Shown here: in pieces, positions 28,547 to 37,705 of the stretch
How the letters are laid out: each line of letters opens with the position of its first letter
Numbering within the stretch: the first letter of the stretch is position 1
Assembly: GCA_012517315.1 (NCBI GenBank)
Contig: JAAYVE010000053.1
Location: 1-64,000, forward strand
DNA: 64,000 bases
Reading direction: 5' to 3'
Source of the DNA: Deltaproteobacteria bacterium
Lineage (GTDB): Bacteria; Desulfobacterota; Syntrophobacteria; Syntrophobacterales; Syntrophobacteraceae
Position numbers and translations under genes: made by a program
The notes under the pieces: generated by a model
What the model was told of the DNA's origin: nothing
Database searches by the model: none
The model's input: the letters and a program-made list of their open reading frames with translations, nothing else

Positions 28547-29998
28547 ATGGAGCTGGTGTTGCCCGTGGAGACACGGACCGCCGTGGAATACGTTGGTCTC
28601 TCCCGCGTTCAAGGGCCCCTGGTTTTTGTGAGCGGTGCGACGGATGTGGGCTACCTGGAACTGGCGGAGGTGGTTGCGGGGGATGGAGATTCGCGCATGG
28701 GGAGAGTCCTGGGTGTTTCTGAAAGGACGACCGTGGTGGAAGTCTTCGAAGGCACTGTCGGGCTCCAGGCATCCAGATGCCGGATGCGATTTCTGGGGGG
28801 CCCTTTTACATATCATGTTTCGGCGGAAGAAGTGCTGGGACGCGTCTTTGACGGACTCGGGAGGCTCCTGAACGGCGGGCCCGCCCCGATGGCGGGAGAA
28901 GCGAGGTATATCAATGGACTGCCCATCAGCCCCGTGGCCAGAGTATATCCGCAGGACTTCATCCAGACGGGAATCTCGGCGATCGACGGCATGAATTCCC
29001 TCGTGAGGGGACAGAAGCTCCCCATATTCTCGGGGAGCGGCTTTCCACACGCCCAGATCGCCGCCCAGATCGGGAGGCAGGCGAGGTTGCTGGAGAAAGA
29101 GGAAAGGTTTGCCCTCGTTTTTGCCGCCATGGGGATCAAGTACGAGGAGGCGCAGTTTTTCCGGAAAGATTTGGAAGAGAGCGGGAGCTTGAAGAATGCC
29201 GCCCTCTTCCTGAATCTGGCCGATTCCCCATCCATCAAGCGGCTCATCACTCCCCGCATCGCCCTCACAGTTGCCGAGCACCTGGCCTTTTCCGAAGGCA
29301 TGCATGTCCTGGTGATCCTCACGGACATGACGAACTACTGCGAAGCGCTGCGGGAAGTCGCGACGTCCAAGGGGGAGGTTCCCAGCCGCAAGGGCTACCC
29401 CGGATATCTTTACAGCGATCTGGCCTCCATATATGAATGAGCTGGCCGGATCGCCACGGCCGAGGGTTCCGTCACGCAAATCCCCATTCTGACCATGCCC
29501 GACGATGACATCACCCATCCGATCCCGGACTTGACCGGATACATCACGGAAGGGCAGATTGTCTTGGACCGTGGGCTCTCCCAAAGGGGCATCTATCCTC
29601 CCATCAATATCCTCCCGTCTCTCTCCCGCCTCATGAGCGACGGCATCGGACCCGGGAGGACACGGGAAGACCATCCCAACCTGGCCAACCAGATCTATGC
29701 CCTGTATGCACAGGCGAAGCGGGTGGAAACCCTGACTTCCATCATTGGGGAAGAAGACCTTTCAACCCGTGACCGTCTCTATCTTAAGTTTTCCCTTGAA
29801 CTGGAGAGGCGCTTTATCCAGCAGGACCGACGGCAAAACAGGGAGATCCTCGAGACCCTCGATCTTGCTTGGGAACTTGCCGGGATCTTTCCCGTAAGAG
29901 AGTTGACGCGGCTCAAGCCTGAACAGATTCGTCAGTACGGAACAAGGAGAAGGCCAACGGAACGTGCCAAGACTGACCCTTTCGGCAAACAGGAGTAA
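28547..29998 (+). pseudogene. V/A-type ATPase subunit B with in-frame TGA
   Basis: 483 codons if read through. The start ATG follows TAAAGGGGG. Non-catalytic nucleotide-binding subunit, with [17 protein letters not shown] (the degenerate P-loop typical of B), [15 protein letters not shown], and the C-terminal [24 protein letters not shown] at 29438-29440 replaces the Arg of the IYERAGR motif (CGA to TGA). This single lesion sits two thirds along the gene; the frame is otherwise clean. Confidence 0.88.
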
Positions 29999-30602
29999 TC
30001 TTTTGCGTCTCAGGGAGGACCTGGCGTTCGCAAGACAGGGACTCGAACTTCTGGACAGGAAGAAGGACTCCCTCATGGTGCGCATCTACTCCCTTTCCAG
30101 CAAGGCGGAACGGTTGAGATGCCGCATGAACGCCTCCCTGGAGGGGGCTTACGGCCACTTTCGGAGGACTCTCGCCGCTCATGGCCGCCTAGCCTGTGAA
30201 AGGGTATCCCTGGGGAATGAAGCGGGGGTGACCGTTCAGGTCCAGGAAAAAAGCTTCATGGGGGTCTCCCTCCCCGTCGTCCGGATCGTCGTTGCCCCTC
30301 TCATGCCGCCGTATGGGTTTCTCGAGACCGGCCTGTCCATGGACGCACTGGCCGCTTCCCTTCGCCACAGCCTGGCCATCGTCGCGGAACTTGCGGAAGT
30401 GGAGATAGGGTTGTTTCGACTGGTGATGGAGATGAGGAAGACGATCAAACGGATCAATGCGCTGGAAAACATTCTCATTCCTCTCTACGAAGGGACCGTC
30501 AAGCACATGGAAGAGAGCTTGGAGGAAAAGGAGCGGGAGTCGGTTTTCCAGTTGAAGCGGCGGAGGAACCGTAGAGAAGAGGAAGGGGATGAGGGTCTTT
30601 GA
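29964..30602 (+). CDS. V/A-type ATPase subunit D
   Basis: 212 residues from GTG, overlapping the end of B by 35 bases. The N- and C-terminal coiled coils of the rotating central shaft are clear ([40 protein letters not shown]). Frame intact. It ends inside the next UspA gene (overlap 14 bases). Confidence 0.9.
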   Translation: MPRLTLSANRSNLLRLREDLAFARQGLELLDRKKDSLMVRIYSLSSKAERLRCRMNASLEGAYGHFRRTLAAHGRLACERVSLGNEAGVTVQVQEKSFMGVSLPVVRIVVAPLMPPYGFLETGLSMDALAASLRHSLAIVAELAEVEIGLFRLVMEMRKTIKRINALENILIPLYEGTVKHMEESLEEKERESVFQLKRRRNRREEEGDEGL

Positions 30603-31047
30603 GAGGATACTGGTTCCCGTGGACGGATCCCGGCACTCCCTGAAGGCCGTCTGTCTCGCTGCAAGGCTGACGAAGATTCACGGAGCGGAGCTGAAGGTCT
30701 TTCACGTCATCGACGAGTCCGTGCTCCACCATCTGGCCAGGTTCTGTGAAAAAACCCGCGAGGCTTTGCGAGAAGACCGCCGACGCACTGCCCAGGCATT
30801 CCTTAATCAGATGCGTTGTGAAGCAGGGGCGGAAATCGTGGACACCTCCGAGGTCATCGTGAGGGAGGGAATTCCCCATGAAATCATCCTTGAGGAGGCG
30901 TCTGTCTGGAACGCCGATCCCATCGTCATGGGCAAGCGCGGCGAGCGGGGGGTGGGTCACATCCTTGTCGGATCCGTCGCCGAGAGGGTCATCGAATTCT
31001 CCGAGGTTCCCGTCCTCGTGGTGACGGAGCACGAGGGAGAGCCCTGA
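30589..31047 (+). CDS. universal stress protein (UspA)
   Basis: 152 residues; [20 protein letters not shown] at the start and the nucleotide-binding signature MGKRGERGVGHILVGSVAER at the end. It is translationally coupled to subunit D by overlap and closes the sigma-54 to V-ATPase gene run. It differs clearly from the first UspA of the run, so the two are not a recent duplication. Confidence 0.9.
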   Translation: MRVFERILVPVDGSRHSLKAVCLAARLTKIHGAELKVFHVIDESVLHHLARFCEKTREALREDRRRTAQAFLNQMRCEAGAEIVDTSEVIVREGIPHEIILEEASVWNADPIVMGKRGERGVGHILVGSVAERVIEFSEVPVLVVTEHEGEP

Positions 31048-31118
31048 CCACCACCGGGACCTCCGCACCCGGTTTCATGAGGGAGCCGGGTGCCCCGGGG
31101 ACACAATCTTGAAGGAGA

Positions 31119-31147
31119 TTGACATACGGCGACGTGTGGTGTAGAAG
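31119..31147 (+). promoter_or_regulatory. possible sigma-70 promoter
   Basis: TTGACA, 17 bases, TAGAAG. The -35 box is perfect and the -10 box matches four of six consensus bases. It would start a transcript with a leader of about 370 bases before the TonB receptor. Confidence 0.4.
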
Positions 31148-31279
31148 GGGAGAACCGAATGGCGGTAGGAGCCGCCGGTTCCTTCCAGGCTGTCGTTGAT
31201 GAAGTCTGCAGGGTCCGTGAGTGCAGGGGGGAGGATCACTTCAGGCTTCCAAAACGGCCGCGCTCCAATAAACCATCAG

Positions 31280-31330
31280 GCCACGAAGGCCGTTCAGCCC
31301 CGCAAGGGCCGGGCCTTTGTGGCTTTTTTT
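31280..31330 (+). terminator. intrinsic terminator
   Basis: GCCACGAAGGCC pairs with GGCCTTTGTGGC (one G-U pair), followed by seven T. The loop is 20 bases and contains a smaller GCCC...GGGC pairing. It either ends the V-ATPase/UspA transcript, 230 bases after its last stop, or acts as an attenuator in front of the TonB receptor. Confidence 0.8.
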
Positions 31331-31527
31331 GTCCTCTTGGCGGTGTCGGCCTGGGGTGAGGGGCTCCAGACCATCGGGCATGGCATCAGAGGGGCCACCG
31401 GGGTGAAGTGGGATCTCTTCAGCCGAAGCGGGATGTCTGGAAGACGGGATTTGGGGCTTTCTCGCGGGTGTCCTAATCTGACGATGAGAACAATCACCGG
31501 CGGAAAAGGGAATTTCGACATGGAGAG

Positions 31528-33594
31528 ATGAAGAAGGGCAGGTTTTGTTCTTGCGGCCGTTGCTTTTGCGATGGTTCTTGGCGCTGAACCCGGGTCCGAG
31601 GCGGCCCAACAGGAACCGGAGATCCAGCAATTGGGTGAAGTGGTTGTCTCGGCCACCCGCACGGAAGCGAGGGTCTTCAATGTGCCCCAGGACGTCACGG
31701 TGCTCAGCAGCGAAGCGATCATGGCATCGCCGTTCGAGGGGGTCGAGGACATCGTGCGCAGTGTGGTTGGCATCGACAACTTTAGGCACTACGGGTTGCA
31801 GACCAATGGGATCGTCAGTCCCGTCATCATGCGGGGAGTCGGAAGCAACCGGGTGCTTCTGCTAGTTGACGGGGTGCCTCAAAACGACAATTTCAACAAT
31901 GCCATCGCCTGGGTGGGGTGGGGCTACATCCCCAAGGAGACCATCGAGCGCATCGAGATCGTTCGAGGCCCCACCTCCACCCTCTACGGGTCGGAGGGGC
32001 TGGGGGGATGATCCACATCATCACCAAGAAACCGAGAGACAAGCGGGAGACTTCCATCCGGGCCGAAGGCGGAACGGCTTACACTTGGGGGGGCCCTTTT
32101 CCACAGCCAGAAGATCGGCGATTTCGGGTTCATGGCGGCCGGGGGATATGAGGAGAGCGACGGCTATTACATGGTGGACGAGAGGCAGGATTACGACATC
32201 AAGCGATACCGGGAGGTGGGAAAAGCCCTTGGAAAGGCGACCTACGATTTGGGTCCCCGCCCCGATTTGAGCCTGGCGAGTTTGTTTTACACGCACGACA
32301 TGGGGCAGGGGACGGAATTCTTTCACAGTGATCTCCAAATGGATCAGTACTGGTTGAACTACTCCCTCCAGTGTGACGGATTCGGGGTGAAGGGGTTGGC
32401 CTACCTCAACAGAGCGGACAAGACCGCATTTCAGGACAATGCCAATGACAATTACACGTCAGCGTTTAGGGACGAAAAATTCCCGAACACCTATACCTTG
32501 GGTGTCGATCTACAAGGGACCCTCTTTGCCTGGAGCCCCCTCCAGTTGACTGTGGGGGCGGCTTTCAAGGAAGCCTCCTGGGATTACGGCGAAGATTAGA
32601 GGCAGAGCGCCCGTGACGGAGGTGCGACGGGGAGACAGCGTTTCGTCTCGCCATTCGCCAACTGGGATGCCGATCTTCTCAACGACCGCCTGGTGCTCAA
32701 CGCCGCTCTGCGCTACGACTGGATCGAGACATCCGATGGAGCGATCTGGGATAGGAGTCCGGGGAGTGGAATCGCTCCCTACGACAACACATATCCCAGC
32801 CAGCGGGAAGAAAGCCTCTCCCCCAAGTTCGGCATCGCCTTCCATCCTGACGACAAGACCACACTGCGTGCTTCCGGCGGGAAAGGCTTTCGATCCCCGA
32901 GCATCTTCGAGCTTTACAAAGTTCACGTGCGGGGGGAGGAACATACTACCGGACGGCCAATCCCGATCTCAAACCCGAGGAGATCTGGTCTTACGACGTG
33001 GGGGCGGAGCGATTCATCCTGCCCTACCTCTGGGGCAAGGTGACATTCTTCCAGTCGTTTGCCAGTGACTACATCGGGGACCGGCTGGTGCGGACAACGA
33101 CATTTGGCAAGCCTGCGAGAACGCGGTTCGAGTACGTTTTGACAACATCAGCGAAGTGGACATCCATGGCGTGGAAGCGGAGCTGCAATGGAAACCCAGG
33201 GAAGATGTGACACTCTTCGGCAACTACACCTACACCTTTTCGGAGATAGGCAAGGACAAGACGAACGCACCACTGGAAGGCAACTTTCTTCCCAATGTCC
33301 CCATCCACAAGTTCCACTTCGGGGTGAACTACAAAAACCCCAAATATGTCAGCGTGACGGCCATCGCCAATTTCTACGCCGACATGTATTACGACAATGA
33401 AAACACCATTCCGCCGGGCGACTACTGGACCGTGGACGTGGCCGTTTCACGGAAGTTCTTGGACCGGTTCACGCTCTATTTCAACGCGGAGAACATTTTC
33501 AAAAAGAAATACGCCCTGTTCCGTTCCCTGTCTACAGGGGACACCATTGCCCCCCGGTGCCATCGTCGTGGGAGGGGTAAAAGTTGAGTTCTGA
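31528..33594 (+). pseudogene. TonB-dependent outer-membrane receptor, heavily disrupted
   Basis: About 688 codons if repaired. Signal peptide MKKGRFVLAAVAFAMVLGAE, TonB box and plug (LGEVVVSATRTEARVFNVPQ; VLLLVDGVPQND; STLYGSEGLGG) and a beta-barrel with a terminal aromatic strand ending VEF. Seven lesions: extra T near 31544 in the signal peptide, missing G at 32002-32007, extra G at 32087-32093, TAG at 32597-32599, missing G at 32931-32936, one missing base near 33105, extra C at 33550-33555. Insertions and deletions balance. It would import a chelated metal or cofactor; the neighbours (Nik/Opp-type importer, FmdE) suggest a metal complex. Confidence 0.85.
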
Positions 33595-33649
33595 AATGAA
33601 ACGTTTTGTGGAGGACCATCGTGATGTGCTGACCTGAGGGAGTCTCGCC

Positions 33650-34258
33650 ATGCTGTTGTCACCCTTCATGCGGGAAGGGATGATGCCCCTCCCCGTGGCT
33701 TTCATCTCTACCATGAGCAGGGACGGGGTGCGTAACATCGCCCCTTGGTCCTGCGTGATGCCCGTCTTGCGTCACCTGGATCTCATAGTGATTGCTTCGG
33801 CCAAGAAAAGGGACACTCTCAGGAATATCCGCGAGACGGGAGAGTTCGTCCTCACCCTGGCGGGAACGGATCTGAAGGACAAAGTCATTCCCACGGCCCG
33901 CTTCAGTCCTCCCGAGGTCGATGAATTCACGGAGGCTGGACTGGATGAGAAGCCCTCCGTCTCTGTCAAGGCGCCGGGAATCGCCGGGTGCTACGCCTGG
34001 ATGGAATGCCGGAGGGTGAGAGAGTATGAGGAGGAACGGTTTGCCCTGGTCCTCGGTCAGGTGCTCAGATTGGAGGTGGACGATCGGGTGCTCAAGGACG
34101 ACGGTTCCTTGGACGTGGAAAGAGCCCGTCCTCTAATGATCATGGGCGGCAGGAAGGGGATGCACTTTTGCACGCTAAAGGATTTGGATGCCTACGAGCC
34201 TTTTGGGGCCATGTTTCCCGACGGAAAGGACCCGCTGGAGAGACTGTACCAAAGGTGA
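33650..34258 (+). CDS. flavin reductase family protein
   Basis: 202 residues with the FMN-binding split-barrel fold of the flavoredoxin/flavin reductase family: PLPVAFISTMSRDGVRNIAP and KRDTLRNIRETGEFVLTLAG. Such proteins bind FMN and transfer electrons or reduce ferric or other metal chelates. Intact, between the broken receptor and the ABC importer. A metal-release role after import is plausible but unproven. Confidence 0.88.
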   Translation: MLLSPFMREGMMPLPVAFISTMSRDGVRNIAPWSCVMPVLRHLDLIVIASAKKRDTLRNIRETGEFVLTLAGTDLKDKVIPTARFSPPEVDEFTEAGLDEKPSVSVKAPGIAGCYAWMECRRVREYEEERFALVLGQVLRLEVDDRVLKDDGSLDVERARPLMIMGGRKGMHFCTLKDLDAYEPFGAMFPDGKDPLERLYQR

Positions 34259-34299
34259 CCGGCGCTAATGGTGAAGTGGGGATTGTTCTCGTGGAACGG

Positions 34300-35914
34300 A
34301 TGCGATGGGGAGGCACCTTTAAAGCTCGGTCCCGCTGGTGGCTGCTCCCTCTTCTGGCCGCTTTGGGTCTCGCTGCCTTTCCCGGTTCCTCAGAGGTCTC
34401 GAGTCTTCAGAAAGTTCGCATTGGGGACAGTACGTGCGACTGGGGGTTTCCCAATCCCTACCGCTATTATCCCCGTGGGCCGAGCTACGTGCGGATGATG
34501 TGGGTTTTCGACACCCTCGTCTGGAAGGACGACAAGGGGACTGTCCCCGGCCTGGCCGACTCATGGTCCTATGACCCTGGGCGGACGGCATTCTCCTTTC
34601 AGTTGAATCCCAGGGCGAAATGGCACGACGGCCATCCCGTGACGGCGGAAGACGTCGTATATACCTTTCAATACTTAAAGAAGCGTCCCTACCGCTGGAT
34701 CACTCTGGAACACGTGGACCACGTCTTGGCAGAGACTCCCCACACCGTGGTCATCACCCTTTCCAGGCCTTATGCTCCCTTTCTTTCCGAAATCGGCGGG
34801 ACCATCCCCATCCTTCCCAGGCATGTCTGGGAGAAAGTGGACCGGCCGGAAACCTATAATCTATAATGCCCCTCAGGCCTTTGTGGGGAGCGGCCCCTAT
34901 GTCTGCCGGGACTTCGACAAGACCCAGGGAACCTACCTCTACGAGGCATTCCCCGATTACTACCGTGGCAAGCCGAAGGCGGATCGGCTCATCTACATCC
35001 GGTCGAGCAAACCCATGGTTTCCCTCCTTACGGGCCAGGCGGGTCTGGCCAACATTGAGGCCGACATGGCGCAAATCCTTTTGGAGAAAGGACTGGTGGT
35101 CATCAAGGACGAAAGGGGGTGGAACAGGAAGCTCATGATCAATCACAGAAAACCGCCTTTTGACGACAAGCGCGTGCGCCAGGCAATCGCCCATGCCATC
35201 GACCGGCGGGAACTCATTGAGAAGGACCACAGAGGTTTCGGCTCCCCGGCCTCCTACGGACTGCTTTCCATGGATCATGACATGTACAATCCCGACACGC
35301 CCACCTATTCGTTTGACCCTAACCGGGCTCGTCGGCTCCTGCAGTCCGTCGGTTTTCAGCAGGGAAGGGATGGATTCTACGAGAAGGATGCCAGCCCCCT
35401 CAAGGTGGAACTGCTCTCGTCGGCCATCAGTGCGGGGGGCGAATCCACAGCCGACCGGGATGGCGAAATCATCAAGAAGCATTTGGAACGGGCAGGCATC
35501 GAAGTGGATCTTGTGCACCAGGAGCAGACCACGACCGACAGCCGCATCAACAACTGGGATTTCGACTTGGCGGTCTTGGGCTACGGGGGAATCAGTGGAG
35601 ACCCCAAGATCTTGAATAAACTCATTTCGTCCCGATATGGAGCGGGCTCTGTAAACAGTGCCCGTTTCGACGGAAACGAGCAGCTCAACAGTCTCCTGGA
35701 AGAGCAGATGCTGGAAATGGATGAGGTGAAAAGAAGGGAAATCGTGTATAAAATCCAGGAGATCTATGCCGATGAACTACCGGCTATTTCCCTCTATTAT
35801 CCGGATTCCATGGCGGCGTATGACCCGCGAAAGGGAATCATCTGGTTCTACACGAGGCGTGGGCTGGCCAAAGGGATTCCCATACCTCAGAACAAGATTT
35901 CACTCCTCAGATGA
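34300..35914 (+). pseudogene. ABC importer substrate-binding protein, 7-bp duplication frameshift
   Basis: About 535 codons if repaired. N-terminal signal peptide (WWLLPLLAALGLAAFPGSSE), then the SBP family 5 fold of NikA/OppA/DppA (LVWKDDKGTVPGLADSWSYD; HDGHPVTAEDVVYTFQYLKK; FDDKRVRQAIAHAIDRREL). The first frame stops at 34866. A perfect tandem copy of CTATAAT at 34854-34867 adds seven bases; removing one copy joins ETYN directly to APQAFVGSGPYV, a conserved motif. This is a replication-slippage lesion rather than a homopolymer error. Its end overlaps the first permease by ATGA. Confidence 0.88.
34854..34867 (+). repeat. 7-bp tandem duplication (CTATAAT x2)
   Basis: Two adjacent identical copies inside the substrate-binding protein gene. 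Deleting either restores the reading frame across the break. Compare the 9-bp tandem duplication in the integrase remnant at 47770-47787. Confidence 0.85.
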
Positions 35915-36873
35915 CACGTGCATTCCTCCGTATGCTGCCGGCTTATCTTCTGGCGGGGCTGACCCTCATCGCTCTCAGCCATGCCCTCCCCAGGTTCATG
36001 CCCGGTGATTTCGTCACTGCCATGTGCTCGGGCTCCCACGTGGTTCTGAACGGTGAGGAAGACGCGGAACTCAGACGCCGCTACGCCCATGAGGAGGGAT
36101 GCTTTCAATACCTTGCTCGGCTTTGCAGGCTGGACTGGGGCTATTCTCAAGCCTTCATGACACCCGTCTCCCGCCTGATTCTCGACGCCCTTCCCTGGAC
36201 CCTGCTGCTCATGGGGACCGCACACCTCATCTCTACGGCTCTGGGGTTTGCCGCAGGAGTGGAAGCGGCGTGGCGTCGGGGTCAGGCGGCGCAGAAGATT
36301 AGTGTCGAGGTCATGACGATTCTGGAGGGGGTTCCCGAGATCGCCACCGGTGTCCTTCTCCTTCTGGTTTTCGCCCTCAAGCTTGGATGGTCGCCTGCGG
36401 CGGGGGCCGAAACGGCTTATGCCCAGCACGGCACGTGGCAGAGGGTCCTGGACGTTGCGAATCATCTGGTGCTGCCGTTGAGCACCTTGGTCGTCGCCTA
36501 TCTGCCGGGTAACTTTCTTCTCGCCAGGTGGAGCATGCTCCTTGTTCTCAAGGCTCCTTTCATGGAGACTGCTCGGGCCAAGGGACTGCCTCCACTGCGG
36601 GTCCGATACGCCCACGGAGCCTGCAATGCCCTCCTGCCCCTCGTGACCCGTTTGGGTCTGCGTATTGCCTTCATGGTCACAGGGGCCGTGGTGGTGGAAA
36701 CGATCCACTCCTACCCGGGACTCGGCACCTTGCTCTTCAACGCCATCGCCCGGCGGGACATTCCCCTCGTCCAGGGGATCGTGCTCTTTTCTTCGATAAC
36801 GTTCCTTGCAGTCAATATGGGCCTCGAGTTGTTTTACGGATGGCTGGATCCGAGGCTGAAACATGCATCGTGA
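35911..36873 (+). CDS. ABC importer permease (NikB/DppB-like)
   Basis: 320 residues with six helices and the permease EAA-type loop (METARAKGLPPLRVRYAHGA). ATGA overlap with the binding protein and an 11-base overlap with the next permease show an operon. The N-terminal FMPGDFVTAM matches the PGDP region of the family. Substrate class (nickel, peptide or metal chelate) cannot be told from the permease alone. Confidence 0.9.
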   Translation: MTRAFLRMLPAYLLAGLTLIALSHALPRFMPGDFVTAMCSGSHVVLNGEEDAELRRRYAHEEGCFQYLARLCRLDWGYSQAFMTPVSRLILDALPWTLLLMGTAHLISTALGFAAGVEAAWRRGQAAQKISVEVMTILEGVPEIATGVLLLLVFALKLGWSPAAGAETAYAQHGTWQRVLDVANHLVLPLSTLVVAYLPGNFLLARWSMLLVLKAPFMETARAKGLPPLRVRYAHGACNALLPLVTRLGLRIAFMVTGAVVVETIHSYPGLGTLLFNAIARRDIPLVQGIVLFSSITFLAVNMGLELFYGWLDPRLKHAS

Positions 36874-37705
36874 CTCGTGGCGGGAATTGAAGCAGGATCA
36901 ATGGTTCATCGCCGGAAGCGCAACGGCGCTCCTTTGCCTTTTTCTGGTCGTCGCTGGGCCGTGGTTCGCTTCCCACGATCCCAACGACATCTCCTTTTCC
37001 CCTCTGAGCGCGCCGTCGACGGAGCATTGGCTGGGCGTAAACGACGGTGCGATGGACATCCTTGCCGAGTTGCTCCATGGGATGAGAAAAACGGCGGGCT
37101 TTGGCCTTCTGAGCGGCTCGGCGGGATTGGGTCTGGGGATTTTCATCGGCTTGGCGGCTGCCTGCTTCGGGGGAATGGCGGAGAGATTCCTCATGGGCCT
37201 CGGGGAAATCCTTTTGGCCATCCTGGCGGTCATGATCCTCATCCTCGCCGCCATGTTTTTTCGCCCCGCCCCCGTGGTCCTCGCGTTCCTCCTGGCATTC
37301 CTCTCGTGGCCCACCACCGCCAAGGCCATCCGGGCGCAGGCGCTCCTCCGCAAAGAGTCTCTCCATGTTCGGCCGGCCCGGCAAATGGGGGCTTCCAGCG
37401 CCTACATCCTTCTCAGACACCTGTTGCCCGAACTCTACCTCCTCTATCTTATGGGCTTTGCGGGCAAGGTCCGCAGTGCCGTGCTCATGGAAGCTTCCCT
37501 GGCTTTCCTGGGGCTCCTCGATCCCAATCGCAAGTCTCTGGGGATCATCATCAAGTACGCCCTCAAGTACTACTACCTCGATGTGCGGTTCAACTGGCTC
37601 CTGCCCCCCATCGCATGCCTCACCCTCCTGGTGATGAGCCTCACCTGTCTGGTGATCAGCCTGGAAAAACTGTTTGATCCCCGCTTGAGGGAGTGGTGGT
37701 GGTGA
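36863..37705 (+). CDS. ABC importer permease (NikC/DppC-like)
   Basis: 280 residues. FASHDPNDISFSPLSAPSTE followed by HWLGVNDGAMDILAELLHGM is the NikC/DppC N-terminal signature (normally HWLGTDxxGRDxLSR; here changed to NDGAMD). EAA loop at VRPARQMGASSAYILLRHLL. Intact; its stop overlaps the next ATG as TGATG. Confidence 0.9.
   Translation: MHRDSWRELKQDQWFIAGSATALLCLFLVVAGPWFASHDPNDISFSPLSAPSTEHWLGVNDGAMDILAELLHGMRKTAGFGLLSGSAGLGLGIFIGLAAACFGGMAERFLMGLGEILLAILAVMILILAAMFFRPAPVVLAFLLAFLSWPTTAKAIRAQALLRKESLHVRPARQMGASSAYILLRHLLPELYLLYLMGFAGKVRSAVLMEASLAFLGLLDPNRKSLGIIIKYALKYYYLDVRFNWLLPPIACLTLLVMSLTCLVISLEKLFDPRLREWWW

Larger units (their letters stand above)
31048..31527. other. long leader region before TonB receptor
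   Basis: About 480 bases without a gene. It contains a possible sigma-70 promoter (31119-31147), a G+C-rich stretch with several short dyads (for example GGCGG/CCGCC near 31164-31180 and CTGCA/TGCAG near 31207-31227), and a strong intrinsic terminator (31280-31330). The order promoter, structured leader, terminator, gene is that of a riboswitch or attenuator. I could not match it to a known class such as cobalamin or TPP. Confidence 0.45.

Noticed and set aside
31048-31330. Cobalamin riboswitch before the TonB receptor
   Set aside because: The conserved GCCACTG-type core and the B12-box pattern are not seen.
31528-33594. Phase variation of the TonB receptor by G-tract slippage
   Set aside because: Seven lesions at different sites, including an in-frame stop, cannot be switched on by one tract.
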